NCBI RefSeq assembly: GCF_001653195.1
Contig: NZ_JXBB01000015.1
Coordinates: 1 to 34,198, forward strand
Origin: Hydrogenibacillus schlegelii
GTDB lineage: Bacteria; Bacillota; Bacilli; Thermicanales; DSM-22653
Reading direction: 5' to 3'
Length of the DNA: 34,198 nt
Part shown: in pieces, positions 14,624 through 21,964 of the stretch
Numbering within the stretch: the stretch's first letter is position 1
Layout of the letters: every line of letters begins with the position of its first letter
Position numbers and translations under genes: made by a program
Notes under the pieces: generated by a model
Told to the model about the DNA's origin: nothing
Databases searched by the model: none
The model's input: only the letters and a program-made list of their open reading frames with translations

Positions 14624-15504
14624 TCAACCAGGCGCTTCGGGACGTGGCGGCGCATCGGGACGTTCGGACGTTCCGGGTCCTCTGGCCGTCGTTCAACAAC
14701 CAGAACCTGCGCCTAAAAAAGGTCGGGGACTTCTGGACGGCCGCGTTTCCGACGCAGGCGGGTCGGGTGCGGGTGCCGCTTTCGGTCACGGCGAAGCAGG
14801 AAGCCATTCTCTCCCGCCTCGGACGGGACGTCAAGCAGGGCGCGGCAAAGCTGTACGAAAAGCGCGGGCGGTGGTTCCTCGCCCTTTCGGTCACGCTGCC
14901 CGTCGAGGAGAAGACGGCTGGGACTGAGTCCGGGAAAATCGCCGGCATCGACATGGGTCTACGCTATCTCGCGGTCGTGAACGCGGGCGGGGAGACGCTC
15001 TTTTTCCCCGGCGATCAGGCGGCTTACGTCCGCCGCCGGTATCACGCCCTTCGCCGGCGAATGGGGAAAGCGAAAGCTTTAAAAGCGATCCGTCAAATGA
15101 AGGACAAAGAAGCCCGCTGGATGAAAGACCAGGACCACAAGATCAGCCGGGCCATCGTGGACTGGTGCCTCGCCCGTGGCGTGAGCACCATTCGGATGGA
15201 AAAGCTGGAAGGCATTCGCCGGCGGAAAACCCGGAAGCGAGACTTCGGGCGATCGCTTCATTCCTGGTCCTTCTACCGGCTTCAGCAGTTTATTGCCTAC
15301 AAGGCGCGGCTTGTGGGCATTCGGGTGGAGTGGGTGAACCCGAAGGATACCAGCCGGACGTGCCCGCGGTGCGGGTACCGTGCTTCGGAGAACCGGAGCG
15401 GCATCCGGTTCCGGTGCCGGAAGTGCGGCTACGAAGCCCACGTGGACGTTGTCGGCGCCTGGAACGTGAGTCTTGCAATTAGCGGCCTGGCCGAGGCGGC
15501 GTAA
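14440..15504 (+). CDS. tnpB: TnpB, RNA-guided endonuclease (354 aa, catalytic residues intact)
   Basis: RuvC-type nuclease guided by omega RNA, ancestor-type of Cas12. RuvC-I Asp171 (AGIDMGLRYLAVV), RuvC-II Glu254 (IRMEKLEGI) and RuvC-III Asp336 (HVDVVGAWN) are present, and the zinc ribbon CPRCGYR...FRCRKCGY lies between the last two. It is within the normal 350-450 range, so it is probably functional. Start TTG 14440 is preceded by AGGAGGGGG at about 14426-14434 and overlaps tnpA. In known systems the target-adjacent motif equals the left-end target, here TTAC. The stop codon lies in a tetraloop of the omega RNA. The expected task is to cut the empty donor site and so keep the element in place. 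Confidence 0.93.
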   Translation: MQTITLRLRLHRPTQAKIRRYRELVERTTSFANNLVAAGRPKGLTSRTARAYLAGDLPSAVINQALRDVAAHRDVRTFRVLWPSFNNQNLRLKKVGDFWTAAFPTQAGRVRVPLSVTAKQEAILSRLGRDVKQGAAKLYEKRGRWFLALSVTLPVEEKTAGTESGKIAGIDMGLRYLAVVNAGGETLFFPGDQAAYVRRRYHALRRRMGKAKALKAIRQMKDKEARWMKDQDHKISRAIVDWCLARGVSTIRMEKLEGIRRRKTRKRDFGRSLHSWSFYRLQQFIAYKARLVGIRVEWVNPKDTSRTCPRCGYRASENRSGIRFRCRKCGYEAHVDVVGAWNVSLAISGLAEAA

Positions 15505-15703
15505 GCCGCCGTTCGAGGGCCGCCGCCCGGTGCGGTAACGCCTTTCGGCGGAACGCAGCCGGGGCGGGCCGTTGACCCGGCCCCGATGGCGCTGCGATGA
15601 GGCCGAAGCTGAAAGGCATGGGGCCGAGCAAGCGCTAACCTCCCCGTGGGAATCCCCGGAATTCATTCCGGGGAGGAGGTCAAATATCGCAAAAATGGCT
15701 GAT
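15478..15703 (+). ncRNA. TnpB omega RNA (reRNA), copy 2, with rbs-derived guide
   Basis: Scaffold 15478-15683 and guide from 15684 (ATATCGCAAAAATGGCTGAT). Copy 1 (64-269) matches it at about 202 of 206 positions without indels, while the tnpB codons just upstream are much less alike, which argues for RNA-level constraint. Visible structure: GGCGGC-GTAA-GCCGCC at 15495-15510 with the tnpB stop in the loop, further GC-rich stems, and the terminal hairpin 15654-15673. The guide equals the rbs leader next to TTAC, so the RNA would direct TnpB to the uninterrupted rbs O2 site. Confidence 0.8.
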
Positions 15704-15725
15704 TTGCCAACTGACGGAGATGACC

Positions 15726-16781
15726 GTGCCGACGATCCGCGATGTGGCCCGACTGGCCGGTGTGTCGGTCGCGACGGTGTCGCGCTATCTCAATCACAAA
15801 GGTTACGTCAGCCGGGAGACCGCCGAGAAGGTGGAGGCGGCCATTCGGGCGCTCAAGTTCGAACCGAACGAAGTGGCCCGGGGTCTCGCCAATCAGAAAT
15901 TAAACGCGATCGCGGTCATCCTCCCGGACATCACGAACCCGTTTTTCCCGGAACTCTTGAAGGCGATCGACGAGCAGGCGGAACGTTACGGCTACAACGT
16001 CCTCGTCTGGAACGCCCGGTCGCACGCGTCGAAGCGGTCGTCTTACGCCCGGATGATCCGCCAGCAGTACCTCGACGGCGCGATCATCGCGGCCCACGAC
16101 ATCGCCGAAGACGAGATCGCGCGGCTTCAGGCCGAGGCGATCCCCCTCGTCCTCGTCGACCGGCCTTCTGCCCACGGCGTGCCGCAGATCCGGAGCCGGA
16201 ACCGGGAGGGGGCGCGGCTGGCCGTTCGCCATCTGATGGCGATCGGCGCCGAGAAGATCGCCCATCTCTCCGGGCCGGCCTCGATTCTCCCGGCGGCCGA
16301 GCGGAGGCAGGGCTATCTCGACGAAGTCGAGGCGCGCCCCTGGTTTGCGCCGAGCCTCATCGTCGGCGGCGAGCTTTCGATCGAAGGCGGGATGGCGGCC
16401 ACCGAAGCGCTGCTGGCCCGGCATCCCGACGTCGACGCCATCTTTGCGGCGAACGACCTGATGGCCATCGGCGCGCTCAAGGTGCTTCACCGCCGCGGCA
16501 TCCGCGTGCCGGAAGACGTCGCCCTCATCGGGTTTGACGACATTCCGCTTGCCGCGGTCGTCGAACCGGAACTTTCCACCGTTCGCCAGCCGGTCGACGT
16601 GATGGGGCGGCTGGCCGTCGATCTTTTGCTGCGAAGGTCGAACGCTCGGCCGAAAAAAAAGCATCCCGCGGCGCAGCCGATCGAGCGCCCGGACGATCCG
16701 TCGTCTGCGGCCGGCCCGTCCGTTTATGAGCTCGAGGTTACCGTCATCGAGCGCGCCTCAACGTTGCGGAAAAATCGCTGA
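15726..16781 (+). CDS. rbsR: RbsR, LacI-family ribose operon repressor
   Basis: N-terminal helix-turn-helix PTIRDVARLAGVSVATVSRYLNHKGYVS, then the hinge region and a periplasmic-binding-protein-like sensor domain (AVILPDITNPFFPELLKAI, DAIFAANDLMAIGALK, DVALIGFDDIPLA). It should bind the TAACCGGTTAC sites at 13883 and 13915 and release on ribose or a ribose phosphate; the ligand is inferred from the operon. GTG 15726 has GGAG six bases upstream and gives the usual LacI start; ATG 15720 is too close to GGAG. The C-terminus carries a family-atypical Lys/Pro/Ser linker (RRSNARPKKKHPAAQP) before a final strand. The IS605-like element lies only 42 bp upstream of the start. Confidence 0.9.
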   Translation: MPTIRDVARLAGVSVATVSRYLNHKGYVSRETAEKVEAAIRALKFEPNEVARGLANQKLNAIAVILPDITNPFFPELLKAIDEQAERYGYNVLVWNARSHASKRSSYARMIRQQYLDGAIIAAHDIAEDEIARLQAEAIPLVLVDRPSAHGVPQIRSRNREGARLAVRHLMAIGAEKIAHLSGPASILPAAERRQGYLDEVEARPWFAPSLIVGGELSIEGGMAATEALLARHPDVDAIFAANDLMAIGALKVLHRRGIRVPEDVALIGFDDIPLAAVVEPELSTVRQPVDVMGRLAVDLLLRRSNARPKKKHPAAQPIERPDDPSSAAGPSVYELEVTVIERASTLRKNR

Positions 16782-16823
16782 GAAACATCCGGTGCAAATA
16801 TGCGGTTCAAAGGAGCGTCGGCG

Positions 16824-17780
16824 ATGCGGCGTCCGCACATTGTCGTCGTCGGCAGTCTGAATCTGGATCTCATCGTCGAAGTCGACCGGCTGCCCGATCA
16901 AGGGGAGACGGTGCTCGGGAAAAAAGCGCACATGCTCCCCGGAGGGAAGGGCGCCAATCAGGCCGTCGCCGCCCGGCGCCTCGGCGCCGAGGTCAGCCTC
17001 ATCGGCGCCGTCGGCCGCGATGCGTTCGGTGCCCGGCTGCTCGAGGCCTTGCGGACCGAGGGGATCGACACCGAGGGGGTCAAGGTCGTTCCGGATGAAG
17101 GGTCGGGGCTGGCGTTCATCACCCTGGCCGAAAGGGACAACCGGATCATCGTCGTTCCCGGCGCCAACGCCCGCCTCACCCCGGACGACGTCGACCGGCA
17201 GGCGGCGCTTTTCCGGGCGGCGGACGTCGTGCTCGTCCAGCTCGAGATTCCTCTCGAGGCGGTCGAAAAAGCGGTAGAGCTCGCCCGGCGCTCCGGCGTC
17301 CGCGTCATCCTGAACCCGGCGCCGGCCCGGCCGCTTCCGGCGACCCTCCTTCGCGCGGTCGACGTCCTGACGCCGAACCGCCTGGAACTGCGCGTCGTAA
17401 ACGATCTCCCTCCTCCGGCGGTCGAAGCGCCGGAGGAGGAAGCGTCGGCGGCGCTTGAAGCCGGGGTCCGGGCGCTTTTGGCCCGGGGCGTCTCGTCGGT
17501 CGTCGTCACCCTCGGCGCGGAGGGCGCCGCTTATGCGATCCGGGATGCGCACGGCAACCCGGGAGGGCTGCACCGCGTTCCGGCGGTTCGGGTGCCGGTC
17601 CGCGACACGACCGGCGCCGGCGATGCGTTCAACGGGGCGCTGGCCGTCGCCCTCGCCGAAGGGAGGCCGCTGGGGGAGGCCGTCCGCATGGCGAACCGGG
17701 CCGCGGCCATTAAGGTGACGCGCTTCGGCGCTCAGGCGGGCATGCCGACGCGGGCCGAACTCGAACGCTGGCAGGAGTGA
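16824..17780 (+). CDS. rbsK: Ribokinase RbsK
   Basis: PfkB-family kinase, 318 residues, phosphorylating ribose to ribose-5-phosphate. Visible: GSLNLDLIVEVDRLPDQGETV near the start, the sugar-binding PGGKGANQAVAARRLG, and the catalytic C-terminal motif DTTGAGDAFNGALAVAL containing the base Asp. ATG 16824 has AAAGGAG at 16809-16815; the ATG at 16800 has no ribosome site. It follows rbsR by 42 bp and is followed by rbsD after 6 bp, as in the Bacillus order rbsRKDACB. Confidence 0.95.
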   Translation: MRRPHIVVVGSLNLDLIVEVDRLPDQGETVLGKKAHMLPGGKGANQAVAARRLGAEVSLIGAVGRDAFGARLLEALRTEGIDTEGVKVVPDEGSGLAFITLAERDNRIIVVPGANARLTPDDVDRQAALFRAADVVLVQLEIPLEAVEKAVELARRSGVRVILNPAPARPLPATLLRAVDVLTPNRLELRVVNDLPPPAVEAPEEEASAALEAGVRALLARGVSSVVVTLGAEGAAYAIRDAHGNPGGLHRVPAVRVPVRDTTGAGDAFNGALAVALAEGRPLGEAVRMANRAAAIKVTRFGAQAGMPTRAELERWQE

Positions 17781-17786
17781 GATCGC

Positions 17787-18182
17787 GTGAAAAAAACCGG
17801 CATCCTCAACAGTCATCTCTCGCGGCTGATCGGCGAGCTGGGGCACACGGACCGGATCCTCATCGCCGATGCGGGCTTCCCGATTCCGCCGGGCGTCGAG
17901 CGGATCGATCTCGCCGTACGGCCCGGCCTGCCGCCGTTTCTCGAGGTCGTCGAGGCGGTGTTGACCGAACTCGCGGTGGAAAAAGCGCTGGTCGCGGAAG
18001 AAATGAGGCAGCAAAGCCCGGCCCTCTATCCCAGGCTCCGGGCGCTCCTCGGCGACGTCCCGATCGAAGCCGTGCCCCACGCGGCGCTGAAAACCGAGGC
18101 GACCAGCGTTCGGGCGATCGTCCGAACCGGCGAATTCACGCCGTATGCCAATGTGATCTTGCAGGCCGGGGTCGTTTTTTAG
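17787..18182 (+). CDS. rbsD: D-ribose pyranase RbsD
   Basis: Mutarotase converting beta-ribopyranose to the furanose that ribokinase needs. 131 residues, full length. MKKTGILNSHLSRLIGELGHTDRILIADAGFPIP is the family start, with the conserved His (LGHTD) and the Asp of ADAGFPIP; the end GEFTPYANVILQAGVVF is also typical. Start GTG 17787 with AGGAG at about 17773-17777, inside the end of rbsK. Confidence 0.95.
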   Translation: MKKTGILNSHLSRLIGELGHTDRILIADAGFPIPPGVERIDLAVRPGLPPFLEVVEAVLTELAVEKALVAEEMRQQSPALYPRLRALLGDVPIEAVPHAALKTEATSVRAIVRTGEFTPYANVILQAGVVF

Positions 18183-18193
18183 GAGGGGTGGCC

Positions 18194-19687
18194 ATGACGA
18201 CGCCGCTCGTCGAGATGGAGGGCATCTCGAAATCGTTCCACGGGGTCGAAGTGCTCCGCGACGTCGGCTTTACCCTGTATGCCGGTGAAGTGCACGCCCT
18301 CCTCGGAGAAAACGGCGCGGGCAAATCGACGCTGATGAAAATTCTTTCCGGGATCTACCGGAAAGATCGCGGCGTCATTCGCATCCGCGGGGCCATCCAG
18401 GAGATCGACAGCCCGCGCCGGGCGGCGGAGCTGGGAATCGCCGTCATCCACCAGGAGCTCGACCTCGTGCCGACGCTGACGGTGGCGGAAAACATTTTCC
18501 TCGGCCGGGAACCCCGTCGCCGCCGGAGGGTGGGGCTCGATCGGGGACGGATGCTCCGGGAAGCCCGCGAGATGCTGGAACTTTTGGGCATGGACCTCGA
18601 TCCCGCGCTTCCGGTCGAACGGCTTTCGATGGCCGAGCAGCAGATGGTCGAAATCGCCAGGGCCCTTTTGCGGAAAAGTGAAATCCTGATCCTGGACGAA
18701 CCGACCGCCGCGCTCACGGAGCGGGAAATCGACCATCTCTTCCGGGTTCTTAGGCGTCTCAAACAGAGCGGGACCGGGATGGTTTATATCTCTCACCGCA
18801 TGGAAGAGATTTTCCGCCTCAGCGATCGGATCACGGTCCTTCGGGACGGGCGCGTCGTCGCGACGATGCGGACGGAGGAGGCCACGTTCGAGGCGCTGAT
18901 CCGGCAGATGGTCGGTCGCCCCCTCGAGATGCGCTACCCGAAGAAGTCGGTCGCGCCGGGGCCGGAGCGGCTCGTCGTGGAACATCTGTCCGTGCCCGGG
19001 AAGCTTCACGACATCAGCTTTGCCGTTCGCCGGGGCGAGATCCTGGGCGTCGCCGGGCTCGTCGGCGCCGGCCGGAGCGAGCTGGCCCGGGCGCTGTTCG
19101 GCCTTGAGCCGGTCCGCGGGGGCACCATCCGGCTGGACGGCCGGCCGATCGTGCTCCGGCACCCGAGGGACGCCATCCGGGCGGGCATCGCCTTCGTCCC
19201 CGAAGATCGAAAGCGCCAGGGGCTCGTCCTCGACCGATCGGTGCAGGACAACGTGCTGCTCCCCACGCTTTCGAGGCTCTCGCGGTGGGGGTGGCTCGCC
19301 AGGGGGCGGGAGCGGGCCGAAGCGGAAACGATGATCGCCCGCCTCTCCATCCGCCCTCCGGACCCGGCGCGGGCCGTCCGCACGCTAAGCGGCGGCAATC
19401 AGCAGAAAGTCGTCGTCGGGAAATGGCTGTTTCAAACGCCGAAGGTCCTCATGCTCGACGAGCCGACCCGCGGCGTGGACGTCGGCGCCAAGCGGGAGAT
19501 GTACGAGATCATGCATGCCCTTGCCCGCGAAGGGGTGGCGATCCTGATGATTTCATCCGACCTGCCGGAACTCCTCGGGATGAGCGATCGCATTCTCGTG
19601 CTTCACGAGGGACGGGTGAGCGGGCGTTTTACGCGGTCCGAGGCGACCCAGGAAGCGGTGATGATCGCCATGGCCGGCGGCGCTTGA
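18194..19687 (+). CDS. rbsA: Ribose ABC transporter ATP-binding protein RbsA
   Basis: Double ATPase of a sugar importer, 497 residues. First half: Walker A GENGAGKST, signature LSMAEQQMVEIARAL, Walker B ILILDEPTAAL. Second half: the degenerate Walker A GLVGAGRSELARALFG usual for RbsA, signature LSGGNQQKVVVGKWL, and MLDEPTRGVDVGAK. Start ATG 18194 follows AGGAGGGG at 18181-18188; a longer open frame in the same phase begins inside rbsD but has no ribosome site. It works with RbsC and RbsB. Confidence 0.95.
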   Translation: MTTPLVEMEGISKSFHGVEVLRDVGFTLYAGEVHALLGENGAGKSTLMKILSGIYRKDRGVIRIRGAIQEIDSPRRAAELGIAVIHQELDLVPTLTVAENIFLGREPRRRRRVGLDRGRMLREAREMLELLGMDLDPALPVERLSMAEQQMVEIARALLRKSEILILDEPTAALTEREIDHLFRVLRRLKQSGTGMVYISHRMEEIFRLSDRITVLRDGRVVATMRTEEATFEALIRQMVGRPLEMRYPKKSVAPGPERLVVEHLSVPGKLHDISFAVRRGEILGVAGLVGAGRSELARALFGLEPVRGGTIRLDGRPIVLRHPRDAIRAGIAFVPEDRKRQGLVLDRSVQDNVLLPTLSRLSRWGWLARGRERAEAETMIARLSIRPPDPARAVRTLSGGNQQKVVVGKWLFQTPKVLMLDEPTRGVDVGAKREMYEIMHALAREGVAILMISSDLPELLGMSDRILVLHEGRVSGRFTRSEATQEAVMIAMAGGA

Positions 19688-19700
19688 GGGGGCGGCGAAG

Positions 19701-20636
19701 ATGAAGGCGTTCATCCTGGAGCGGCTTCGGCGATCCGGGCCGCTCCTCGGGCTCATCGTCCTGTCCGTGGCTTTGGCGCTCACGACCCCGCATTTTTTGA
19801 CCGTGAACAACATCCTGAACGTCCTCCGACAGGTCTCGATCAACGCCCTGATTGCCCTCGGGATGACGTTTGTCATCTTGACCGGCGGGATCGATCTCTC
19901 GGTCGGGTCGATGCTGGCGCTCTCCGGCGCTCTGGCGGCGGGGATGATCCACGGCGGGGTGCCTGCGGCCTTGGCGGTGGCGCTCGCGCTCTTCGCCGGG
20001 GCGGCGATGGGCGCGGCCAACGGCGTGCTGGTGGCCAGAGGCCGCCTGGCGCCGTTCATCGTGACGCTGGCGACGATGACCGTCTACCGGGGGTTGACCC
20101 TCGTCTATACCGACGGCCGGCCGATCACGGGCCTCGGCGATGCGTTTGGCGTCATCGGTCGCGGGTATCTCTTCGACCTTCCGCTCCCGGTGCTCTGGCT
20201 GGGGCTGGGGTTTGCCGGCAGTTATCTTCTTTTGAATTCCACCGTCTTCGGCCGGCATGTCTATGCCGTCGGCGGCAACGAAGAAGCCGCGCTCCACTCG
20301 GGCGTCGCCACCGATCGGATCAAAATCTGGGTGTACACGATCAGCGGTCTCACCGCGGCCGCCGGCGGCATCATTCTCACGTCCCGGCTGAATTCGGCCC
20401 AGCCGACGGCCGGGATGGGCTATGAACTCGACGCCATCGCCGCGGTCGTCCTGGGCGGGACGAGCCTGTCCGGCGGCCGGGGGACGCTGGGGGGGACGCT
20501 CGTCGGGGCGCTCATCATCGGCGTGCTGAACAACGGCCTGAACCTGCTCAACGTCTCGTCGTTTTATCAGCAGGTGGTCAAAGGGGCGGTCATTTTGCTC
20601 GCCGTCCTGCTGGATCGATCGAAAGCGGGGCGCTGA
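19701..20636 (+). CDS. rbsC: Ribose ABC transporter permease RbsC
   Basis: 311-residue permease of the BPD_transp_2 family with about eight to ten membrane segments (for example LIVLSVALALTTPHFLTVNNILNVLR and AVVLGGTSLSGGRGTLGG...LIIGVLNNGLNLL). The motif AVVLGGTSLSGGRGT is the ATPase-coupling loop conserved in this family. Start ATG 19701, 13 bp after rbsA, with a weak GGGGGCGG site, so probably translationally linked. Confidence 0.94.
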   Translation: MKAFILERLRRSGPLLGLIVLSVALALTTPHFLTVNNILNVLRQVSINALIALGMTFVILTGGIDLSVGSMLALSGALAAGMIHGGVPAALAVALALFAGAAMGAANGVLVARGRLAPFIVTLATMTVYRGLTLVYTDGRPITGLGDAFGVIGRGYLFDLPLPVLWLGLGFAGSYLLLNSTVFGRHVYAVGGNEEAALHSGVATDRIKIWVYTISGLTAAAGGIILTSRLNSAQPTAGMGYELDAIAAVVLGGTSLSGGRGTLGGTLVGALIIGVLNNGLNLLNVSSFYQQVVKGAVILLAVLLDRSKAGR

Positions 20637-20899
20637 CGACCGGGCGGCGGGCGCTGATGCCGGTGCGGCCGGACCAACCGGATCGACCGCAAATCGGATC
20701 GCCCGGAAAGGGGGTGGTGTCCGCCGAGGAGAACGGAGAAGAAGCCCCGGCCGATGCACCGCCCTTCGGCGGAGGTTCGGGGATGAGGGCGAAGCGAGTG
20801 CGGCTTCGGGCCTAAAGCGCCGCGAATGGTCCTGGGGAGCGGTCTTGGAGAGAAGAAAAAAGCCGGGAAGACCCATCGAGAAACAGGGGGGAAAAGGCG
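20637..20899 (+). other. Structured spacer between rbsC and rbsB
   Basis: 263 bp without a credible gene in an operon otherwise spaced by 6-42 bp. It can form several stems on the mRNA: CCGCC-CTTC-GGCGG near 20758-20773 enclosed by CCCCG/CGGGG, and CGAAGC/GCTTCG near 20790-20808. Possible roles are mRNA processing or stabilisation that raises the amount of the binding protein over the membrane parts. No convincing promoter seen. Confidence 0.5.
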
Positions 20900-21871
20900 A
20901 TGCGTACTCAGCGGCGAATCGGGGTTTTGCTCGTCGTCAGTCTCATGTTTCTGGCGGTTCTTTCGGCTTGCGGTTCCCCCGCCAAGGAGGCGCCCCCGTC
21001 GGGCGATGCGGGGCCTTCGTCCGCCGCGGGCGGTTCTGCGCCGGCGGCGGAGGCGAAAGCGAAGATCGGGTTTTCGATCTCGACGCTGAACAATCCGTTT
21101 TTCGTCAGCCTGAAAGAAGGCGCCGAAAAGGCGGCCCAAGCGGCCGGGGTGGAGCTCGTCGTCGTCGATGCCAAGGACGATCCGGCGAAACAGGTGAGCG
21201 ATCTCGAAGATCTGATCCAGCAGAAGGTCGATCTCATCATCCTGAACCCGACGGACGGCGACGCCGTCGTGACGGCGGTGCAGTCGGCCAACGCGGCCGG
21301 CATTCCGGTCATCACCGTCGATCGGAGGGCAAACGGCGGAGACGTCGTGGCCCATGTCGCCTCCGACAACTTCAAGGGCGGGGCCCTGGCGGCCGAATTC
21401 ATCAAGCAGGCGCTGAACGGTCAGGGGAAAGTGGTCGAGCTTCAGGGCATTCCCGGCACGTCGGCCGCCCGGGATCGCGGGGAAGGCTTCCACGACGCCC
21501 TCGCCGCCGCGCCCGGCATCGAGATCGTCGCCTCGCAGCCGGCCGATTTTGACCGGGCGAAGGGCCTGCAGGTGATGGAAAATATCCTTCAGAGCCACCC
21601 GAACATCGACGCCGTCTTTGCCCATAATGACGAGATGGCCCTCGGTGCCCTGGAGGCGCTGGAGGCGGCCGGGAAAAAGGTGATCGTCGTCGGCTTTGAC
21701 GCGACGGAAGACGCTCGGAAGGCGGTTGAAGCGGGGCGCCTGGCGGCGACGATCGCCCAGCGGCCGGAGGAGATGGGAAAGATCGCCGTCGAGACGGCCG
21801 TCAAGGTCTTGCACGGGGAGACGGTCGACAAGAACATTCCGGTGCCCCTCGATCTGGTCACCAAGTCATAA
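20900..21871 (+). CDS. rbsB: Ribose-binding lipoprotein RbsB
   Basis: Substrate-binding protein of the ribose importer, 323 residues. Signal peptide with lipobox LAVLSAC (Cys near residue 26), then a Ser/Ala/Gly linker and the Peripla_BP_4 fold: KIGFSISTLNNPFFVSLKEGAEKAA, VDLIILNPTDGDAV, IPVITVDRRANGGDVVAHVASDN, and later VFAHNDEMALGALEAL and VVGFDATEDA. The two-lobe ribose-binding signature residues sit in the usual places. A lipid anchor fits a Gram-positive cell. Last gene of the operon. Confidence 0.95.
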   Translation: MRTQRRIGVLLVVSLMFLAVLSACGSPAKEAPPSGDAGPSSAAGGSAPAAEAKAKIGFSISTLNNPFFVSLKEGAEKAAQAAGVELVVVDAKDDPAKQVSDLEDLIQQKVDLIILNPTDGDAVVTAVQSANAAGIPVITVDRRANGGDVVAHVASDNFKGGALAAEFIKQALNGQGKVVELQGIPGTSAARDRGEGFHDALAAAPGIEIVASQPADFDRAKGLQVMENILQSHPNIDAVFAHNDEMALGALEALEAAGKKVIVVGFDATEDARKAVEAGRLAATIAQRPEEMGKIAVETAVKVLHGETVDKNIPVPLDLVTKS

Positions 21872-21906
21872 GCGATCTCAATATAAGCGGTCTCAACCGC
21901 GGCAGA

Positions 21907-21949
21907 GGAGGGGACCCCCTCGGGAGCGGAGGGAATCCCCTCCTTTTTT
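21907..21949 (+). terminator. Intrinsic terminator of the rbs operon
   Basis: GGAGGGGA (21907-21914) pairs with TCCCCTCC (21936-21943), enclosing a small GC-rich stem, followed by six T (21944-21949). It works only for the plus strand; the convergent galK has no T-run on its side. Confidence 0.88.
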
Positions 21950-21964
21950 CATGAAAAAAGATCG

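Larger units (their letters stand above)
13927..15683 (+). mobile_element. Complete IS605-like element with tnpA, tnpB and omega RNA (1757 bp)
   Basis: Both ends are fixed by the broken operator repeat: TTAC (13923-13926) on the left, TCAA (15680-15683) as the last bases, ATATCG after it. TTAC on the left and TCAA at the right end are the cleavage tetranucleotides known for IS608 of the IS200/IS605 family. Subterminal hairpins match at both ends: 13945-13964 (stem CCCCGGAG/TTCCGGGG, one mismatch) and 15654-15673 (CCCCGGAA/TTCCGGGG), each with loop TTCA. There is no target duplication, as expected for single-strand Y1 transposition. Confidence 0.95.

Noticed and set aside
16800-16823. Upstream ATG of rbsK
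   Set aside because: The AAAGGAG site lies after it, at 16809-16815, and fits only the ATG at 16824.
21907-21949. Terminator also serving galK on the minus strand
   Set aside because: The minus-strand reading has no T-run after the stem, so only the plus-strand use is supported.
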